A stretch of 11,484 nucleotides of DNA from Methanosarcinales archaeon (GTDB taxonomy: Archaea; Halobacteriota; Methanosarcinia; Methanosarcinales; Methanogasteraceae). The notes below the pieces were generated by a model that saw nothing but the letters and a program-made list of their open reading frames with translations, had not been told where the DNA came from and searched no databases. Shown here piece by piece: positions 8,201 to 11,484 of this stretch (its first letter is position 1; each line of letters begins with the position of its first letter). The stretch spans positions 1 through 11,484 of the forward strand of contig DAOVGO010000165.1 in NCBI GenBank assembly GCA_030672345.1, read 5' to 3'. Position numbers and translations under genes: made by a program.

Positions 8201-8207
8201 AGGAGGT
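8201..8207 (+). promoter_or_regulatory. Shine-Dalgarno site of the 8216 gene
   Basis: AGGAGGT stands 8 bases before the ATG at 8216. A second in-frame ATG at 8222 is also usable; the spacing favours 8216. Confidence 0.8.
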
Positions 8208-8215
8208 AATATATA

Positions 8216-9469
8216 ATGGGAATGAACAGGATATCGGCTAAAATAGCCACAACAATGCTTTTGCTCTTGCTGGTACTGCCAGCATCAGCATCAGACTACA
8301 CGCTCGAGGTCTTCGGGAACGCGAACGAAGATGGCACGATCAATATGCAGGATGTGACCTACACCGAACTGATCATCCTCGAGTACAGAGACCAAACAGA
8401 ACTTGCTGACGCCAAGTACGACGGCAAGATCAACATGCAGGACGTGACGCAGATCGAGCTCGTCATTCTCGGGAAGGAGAAGGAGCTTACGCTTGTTGAC
8501 ACCGACGATAGGATCGTGACGGTGGAGAAGCCAATAACAAGCATCGCCTGCACAATTTCTCATCTCGTTGAGACATTACGATCGATTGATATAGAGAAAA
8601 GTATGATAGTTGGTCTGACAGACGGCACAATACAGTCCACATCGTACTTCCCGGAATTTGGTGATGTAACAAGTATTGGAAGCTCATTCGGTTCTATTGA
8701 TGTTGAGATGGTAGTAGTGCTCAACCCCGATATCGTCCTCATACACCCAACCACACGTGGCGTCGGCACCGCACAGGTTGTCAAGAAGTTAGAAGCTGCC
8801 GGCATAACCGTGTACTGTTCCCGGACTAATATTCCAACGACTTATGTAGAAGAGATGAGAAAGCTTGGATACATCTTTGGGAAGCAGGATGAAGCCGAAG
8901 AATTCATTGATTTCTATGAAGAATTTTTGAATTCGATCGGAGAGATAGTGGATGATATTCCGGAAGAAGATAAACCAAAAGTGTACAGCGAATATAGCTC
9001 GTATGCAATCGGTTCCAAAGATGTATACCCGATCACGCTGGCAGGAGGCAAGAGCATCTTTGCTGGTCTGCCATCTGGAGAGGTGGATCCTGAAGCAGTA
9101 GCAACCAGCAACCCTGATGTTATAGTCTGCATAGTGACGGATGAAGCAGACGCAAGGGCGGCAGGTGATACAGCAACACTGGTGGAAGCAAGGACAGAGA
9201 TAATGGGCAGACCTATGCTGCAGAATGTGGCAGCAGTGACTAACGAGAGGGTTTACGTAATAACCTCTCCTTTCTGGCCCTACTTGCCACACAGCGGATG
9301 TAGACACTTTGTAGGCGTAGGGTACCTGGCAAAATGGTTCCATCCAGAGCTCTTCGGTGATCTGGATCCACAGGCGATCCATCAGGAATACCTGACAGAG
9401 TTTCAGGGACTGGACTACGATCTGAACGAGCAGGGTGTTTTCGTGTATCCGCCTCCAGAGGAGAGTTGA
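8216..9469 (+). CDS. secreted dockerin-fused ABC substrate-binding protein (class III)
   Basis: 417 residues: signal peptide 1-26 (basic start, long leucine core, LPASAS), dockerin 27-92, PF01497-type binding domain about 98-417. The dockerin differs from that of the 1187 gene at only 6 of 66 residues, whereas the binding domains are clearly diverged, so the two probably capture different ligands for the same scaffold. Likely permease-contact glutamates are E164 (IDVEMVVVLNPD) and E293 (VDPEAVATSNPD). The C-terminal tail (AKWFHPELF…IHQEYLTEF…GVFVYPPPEES) is shared. No lipobox or membrane anchor is present, so surface retention should rely on dockerin-cohesin binding. It is the first gene after the promoter at 8103 and has the palindrome in its leader. 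The region 344-366 (ERVYVITSPFWPYLPHSGC) contains aromatic residues that may shape the ligand pocket; this is speculation. Confidence 0.92.
   Translation: MGMNRISAKIATTMLLLLLVLPASASDYTLEVFGNANEDGTINMQDVTYTELIILEYRDQTELADAKYDGKINMQDVTQIELVILGKEKELTLVDTDDRIVTVEKPITSIACTISHLVETLRSIDIEKSMIVGLTDGTIQSTSYFPEFGDVTSIGSSFGSIDVEMVVVLNPDIVLIHPTTRGVGTAQVVKKLEAAGITVYCSRTNIPTTYVEEMRKLGYIFGKQDEAEEFIDFYEEFLNSIGEIVDDIPEEDKPKVYSEYSSYAIGSKDVYPITLAGGKSIFAGLPSGEVDPEAVATSNPDVIVCIVTDEADARAAGDTATLVEARTEIMGRPMLQNVAAVTNERVYVITSPFWPYLPHSGCRHFVGVGYLAKWFHPELFGDLDPQAIHQEYLTEFQGLDYDLNEQGVFVYPPPEES
8294..8491 (+). repeat. dockerin-coding repeat, copy B
   Basis: This 198-base copy has the same length as copies A and D. Its loops read NANEDGTINMQD and AKYDGKINMQD. 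In the first loop, position 1 is N instead of the usual D; in the second, position 3 is K. Calcium binding may therefore differ slightly from canonical dockerins. Confidence 0.85.
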
Positions 9470-9498
9470 TGGGAATAAATAAAAAGGAGATGATAACT

Positions 9499-9615
9499 AT
9501 GAAAACAAGTACATTGGTTGGACTAACCATGATGCTCTTGCTGGCTCTGCCAGCCGCAGCATCCGACTTCACGCTTGGAATATTCGGGAACGCGAACGAG
9601 GATGACTCAAATTGA
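9499..9615 (+). pseudogene. truncated stub of a dockerin-binding protein gene
   Basis: It starts with a ribosome-binding site (AAAAAGGAG, 9481-9489), an ATG and a complete signal peptide nearly identical to that of the 1187 gene (LLLALPAAAS). It then enters the first dockerin loop (GNANEDD) and stops after 38 residues at a TGA (9613-9615). The DNA after 9606 no longer resembles a dockerin gene, so this is a deletion breakpoint inside the first dockerin repeat, not a point mutation. If translated, the product would be a secreted peptide of about 16 residues. Confidence 0.85.
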
Positions 9616-9681
9616 TCCCACTCGATTTGACTATGATGTAATTACAGCAATTTTAATAATTCAATGTGAAAGTAACTACTC

Positions 9682-9696
9682 CGAAAGGTTTATGTG
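9682..9696 (+). promoter_or_regulatory. possible BRE/TATA promoter for the cohesin gene
   Basis: CGAAAGG followed by TTTATGTG resembles an archaeal BRE/TATA pair. Transcription would start near 9718, giving a leader of about 240 bases before the cohesin gene, long for an archaeon unless the small ORF in it is translated. Confidence 0.4.
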
Positions 9697-9753
9697 TAAT
9701 GAATGAATGTCAAACATATCTGCTTTAACACAGAATATATGGAGGTATATGGC

Positions 9754-9933
9754 ATGTATGGAACGAGGGCACACAGCGATGCGTTGCATAGCCCGTTATC
9801 ACCTGTAGACCCATCCACGCATGGCGAGAACTTCCAAAAATTGAGAATGAGACATCAATCTCAATCGCAAAGGTGTGTTAACAGTATTATTATGAATTTT
9901 TTTCAGCCATCAGAACAATCACAGTTACTCTAA
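9754..9933 (+). CDS. possible small ORF of 59 codons, unknown
   Basis: The ATG at 9754 is preceded by GGAGG (9741-9745) at good spacing, and the TAA at 9931-9933 stops 12 bases before the ribosome-binding site of the next gene. That layout is gene-like. Against it, the residues (rich in Q, S and H, no hydrophobic core, no known motif) look unlike the neighbouring proteins, and the sequence may be a relic. The position allows a leader peptide or translational coupling role, but nothing more can be said. Confidence 0.25.
   Translation: MYGTRAHSDALHSPLSPVDPSTHGENFQKLRMRHQSQSQRCVNSIIMNFFQPSEQSQLL
9840..9865 (+). repeat. small inverted repeat in the cohesin gene leader
   Basis: ATTGAGA (9840-9846) pairs with TCTCAAT (9859-9865). 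An alternative shorter stem, TGAGA (9848-9852) with TCTCA (9859-9863), competes for the same right arm. Two exclusive stems could form an RNA switch, but with arms this short chance is likely. Confidence 0.3.
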
Positions 9934-9945
9934 ACCATATAATTT

Positions 9946-9950
9946 GGAGG
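9946..9950 (+). promoter_or_regulatory. Shine-Dalgarno site pointing to an ACG codon
   Basis: GGAGG ends 7 bases before ACG-AAA-ACG at 9958 and 34 bases before the first usable start, GTG at 9985. The spacing supports 9958 as the original start position of the cohesin gene. Confidence 0.65.
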
Positions 9951-9957
9951 CATAACC

Positions 9958-10992
9958 ACGAAAACGGAATGCATACTTTACTGCGTGCTGATGATAGCTC
10001 TCGCAGCATTCAGCGCACCAGCATCGGCAGACTATATCATAGCTGGCGATGTGGACGACGATTACAGAATTACCATATCAGACGTAGTGCTCGCGCTACA
10101 GATGGCGACCGGAAGCATAGCTCCCGATCTGAAACGCGCCGATGCGAATCATGATGGCACAATCGATGCACTCGACGCGCTCATGATACTCACGATGGCG
10201 CAGACGACGCAGGTATATGTCGATGCACCAGAGATCGTATCTGACGCATTCGATGTCGAGATAGACATCTACGATGTCACGGATCTTGACTCAGGACAGT
10301 TTGATTTAACGTTCGATTCCGCGGTTGTGAACGTGACAGATGTCTGTGCAGGAGAGATCGACGGCACAACGATACCGATAGAATCATGGAATTTCACGGA
10401 CGCTGACACGATTCGCGTGCTATTCAATCCCCAGGGAGCCACCGGAGTGAGCGGAGAAGGGCAGATAGCCACGATCAGCTTCGAGACGATGGGTACGGCT
10501 GTAGCTACCAGTGTTCTAGAACTATCCAGCGGATTGCTCACCGATACCGGGCCGAATGAAACGTCTGCACTCTGGTTCGGTTGCGAGGTTGCAATCGGAG
10601 TACCGGTTGCGGTCAACGCTCCGGATGTCATAACCGAGGCGTTCACCGCAACAATTGATGTAGATGACATTCTCGATATGAACAGCGGGCAGTTCGATCT
10701 GACATTTGATCCGAATGTTGTGAACGTGACTGCTGTTAATGCCGGAGATGTCAGTGGTACAACTGTGCCGATTGTTGACTGGCGATTCATGGACGCTGAC
10801 ACTGTAAGAGTGCTCTTCAAGCTCTCCGGTGTCAATGGGGCGAGCGGAACCGGGTCTGTTGCGATGATAGAGTTCGCGGTAACCGGATCGTCGGGTGACA
10901 CAAGCGTTCTTGACATATTCGATGGGACGCTCTCTGACACGGAAGCAGGTGAGATACCCGCAATCTGGAGTGATGATGAGGTGACCATGTAA
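9958..10992 (+). CDS. secreted dockerin plus double-cohesin scaffold protein
   Basis: A surface scaffold protein. Counting from the GTG at 9985 (335 residues), a hydrophobic signal segment ends at APASA (about 15). A dockerin follows (21-72: GDVDDDYRITISDV and ADANHDGTIDALDA). Two cohesin-like beta domains come next, about 74-205 and 206-335. Each contains SGQFDLTFD, VVNVT, a GTT-P-I segment, W-F-DADT-RVLF and a G-SG-G--A-I-F strand. Cohesins bind dockerins, so this protein could hold two dockerin-fused binding proteins and itself dock onto another cohesin. It has no C-terminal anchor, so it is an adaptor rather than the wall-bound base. The ribosome-binding site points to an ACG at 9958, which would give a better signal peptide (TKTECILYCVLMIALAAF) with a basic N-terminus. 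Starting at GTG 9985 leaves only 15 residues without positive charge. Loss of the ATG, a non-standard start or a sequence error is possible. Archaeal cohesins are known from Archaeoglobus. Confidence 0.88.
   Translation, partial: TKTECILYCVLMIALAAFSAPASADYIIAGDVDDDYRITISDVVLALQMATGSIAPDLKRADANHDGTIDALDALMILTMAQTTQVYVDAPEIVSDAFDVEIDIYDVTDLDSGQFDLTFDSAVVNVTDVCAGEIDGTTIPIESWNFTDADTIRVLFNPQGATGVSGEGQIATISFETMGTAVATSVLELSSGLLTDTGPNETSALWFGCEVAIGVPVAVNAPDVITEAFTATIDVDDILDMNSGQFDLTFDPNVVNVTAVNAGDVSGTTVPIVDWRFMDADTVRVLFKLSGVNGASGTGSVAMIEFAVTGSSGDTSVLDIFDGTLSDTEAGEIPAIWSDDEVTM
10204..10989 (+). repeat. tandem cohesin domain duplication
   Basis: Two consecutive cohesin-coding units, about 10204-10599 and 10600-10989. 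They share SGQFDLTFD, VVNVT, DADT-RVLF and the GTT-PI motif in the same order. The first has a cysteine at residue 121 (counted from the 9985 start) where the second has asparagine. Divergence is enough to suggest an old duplication, or different dockerin preferences. Confidence 0.8.
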
Positions 10993-11008
10993 CACCCCAC
11001 CAAAGTAT

Positions 11009-11014
11009 AGGAGG
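11009..11014 (+). promoter_or_regulatory. Shine-Dalgarno site of the last binding-protein gene
   Basis: AGGAGG lies 9 bases before the ATG at 11024. The leader (GAGGCAATATATAATG) closely resembles that of the 8216 gene (GAGGTAATATATAATG), so the repeated module includes the translation start region. Confidence 0.8.
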
Positions 11015-11023
11015 CAATATATA

Positions 11024-11484
11024 ATGCAGCTAAAAACATTACTTGGAATAACCATAAGTTTGCTCCTGCTGGCACTACCAGCGGGAGCGACAGACTTCAC
11101 GCTTGGCGTCTTCGGCAACGCGAACGAGGACGACACAATAAACATGCAGGATGTGACGTACACCGAACTGATCATCCTCGAGTACCGGGACGAGACAGAG
11201 CTTGCTGACGGCAAGTACGACGGCAAGATCAACATGCAGGATGTAACGCAGATCGAATTGATCATTCTCGGGAAGGAGAAGGAGCTTACGCTTATAGATT
11301 CCGCGGATAGGACGGTGACTGTGGAGAAACCAGTTGAGAGCGTCATTGTGTATATGCCAGCCATAGCTGAGGCGATACAAGTGCTCGATGCAACGGATAA
11401 GGTGGTCGGTGTAGGTTCTATCGTCGCTGGTGGGGGAAAGTGGAAAGAAACTGAGAAGATGTTTCCAGTGCTCAGCAATCTGCC
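11024..11484 (+). CDS. secreted dockerin-fused substrate-binding protein, cut by the window end
   Basis: The visible 153 residues contain a signal peptide (1-23, ending LPAGAT), a dockerin (24-89; copy D) and the first part of a PF01497-type domain (about 95 onward: VTVEKPVESVIVYMPAIAEA, then DKVVGVGS, then FPVLSNL). The start follows the cohesin gene by 31 bases with its own strong ribosome-binding site, so both are probably on one transcript. The binding domain again differs from its paralogues, consistent with another ligand. The part carrying the permease-contact glutamates lies outside the window. Confidence 0.9.
   Translation, partial: MQLKTLLGITISLLLLALPAGATDFTLGVFGNANEDDTINMQDVTYTELIILEYRDETELADGKYDGKINMQDVTQIELIILGKEKELTLIDSADRTVTVEKPVESVIVYMPAIAEAIQVLDATDKVVGVGSIVAGGGKWKETEKMFPVLSNL
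11093..11290 (+). repeat. dockerin-coding repeat, copy D
   Basis: This 198-base copy has the same length as A and B and about 87% identity to A by hand count. The protein differs from copy B mainly at scattered positions (for example E for Q in EYRDETE), while INMQDVT is kept in both loops. Confidence 0.85.

Larger units (their letters stand above)
7891..8215. other. intergenic region of 325 bases with terminator, promoter and palindrome
   Basis: There is no convincing gene on either strand. The first 150 bases hold a T-run (7961-7966) that could end transcription of the membrane protein gene. From about 8080 the sequence becomes AT-rich and contains a BRE/TATA-like box, a 7-bp-arm palindrome and the ribosome-binding site of the 8216 gene; these are listed separately. 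Confidence 0.7.
9616..9957. other. 342-base region between stub and cohesin gene: possible promoter, small ORF and hairpin
   Basis: There is no recognisable protein family here. It holds a BRE/TATA-like element (9682-9696), a GGAGG before a possible 59-codon ORF (9754-9933), a small inverted repeat (9840-9865) and the GGAGG of the cohesin gene (9946-9950). AT-rich DNA follows the breakpoint at about 9607. Confidence 0.55.

Noticed and set aside
9607..9660. Possible C-terminal remnant of a binding protein after the stub (RFDYDV resembles the DYD tail motif)
   Set aside because: Only a few residues match, and the following sequence shows no HGVFVYP tail; chance is the simpler explanation.
10269..11075. 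268-codon open frame on the minus strand
   Set aside because: It is an antisense shadow of the cohesin gene: its repeated segments mirror the tandem cohesin duplication.
10522..11478. 318-codon open frame on the minus strand
   Set aside because: It overlaps the second cohesin domain and the last dockerin gene, both of which have clear domains, signal peptides and ribosome-binding sites on the plus strand. The minus-strand translation is serine/valine-rich shadow sequence.
1..11484. CRISPR array, insertion sequence, transposase or integrase explaining the rearrangements
   Set aside because: No regularly spaced short repeats, transposase motifs or terminal inverted repeats were seen. The only substantial repeats are the dockerin, signal-peptide and cohesin coding modules.

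Overview
The window looks like archaeal chromosome or metagenomic contig DNA from the methanogen/ANME-related Euryarchaeota (Methanosarcinales, ANME or Syntrophoarchaeum-like). This is an inference from four things: dockerin-fused class III solute-binding proteins, a large CobN-family chelatase with archaeal sequence character, archaeal BRE/TATA-like promoters, and strong GGAGG ribosome-binding sites. No marker gene fixes the lineage. All convincing genes lie on the + strand.

Layout. The left part (1-7481) is a tetrapyrrole/metal cluster. It holds a radical SAM enzyme with a CX5CX2C cluster motif (86-1186), a secreted dockerin-fused substrate-binding protein that starts on the next base (1187-2464), and a 1266-residue CobN-like chelatase (2506-6306). 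These are followed by a damaged SAM-dependent methyltransferase (6366-7023, one frameshift and a lost C-terminus), which runs directly into the C-terminal part of another binding protein (about 6981-7481). A small three-helix membrane protein (7564-7890) and a 325-base intergenic region with promoter-like sequences and a perfect 7-bp-arm palindrome separate this from the right part.

The right part (8216-11484) is a cell-surface assembly cluster. It holds an intact dockerin-binding protein (8216-9469), a truncated stub of another (9499-9615), and a 342-base leader region with a possible small ORF. Next come a secreted protein with its own dockerin plus two tandem cohesin domains (about 9958-10992) and a further dockerin-binding protein that runs off the window (11024-11484).

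How it may work together (inference). Several binding proteins share almost the same dockerin but have divergent ligand domains, and a dockerin/double-cohesin protein lies among them. This suggests an archaeal cellulosome-like surface scaffold that holds interchangeable capture proteins for metal chelates, corrinoids or other tetrapyrroles, in place of lipid anchors. The cytoplasmic radical SAM enzyme, CobN-like chelatase and methyltransferase would remodel the imported cofactor or insert or remove its metal. The ABC permease and ATPase are not in the window. Gene decay (frameshift, chimera, stub, ACG in place of the expected start) shows active recombination among the repeated modules, or assembly errors.
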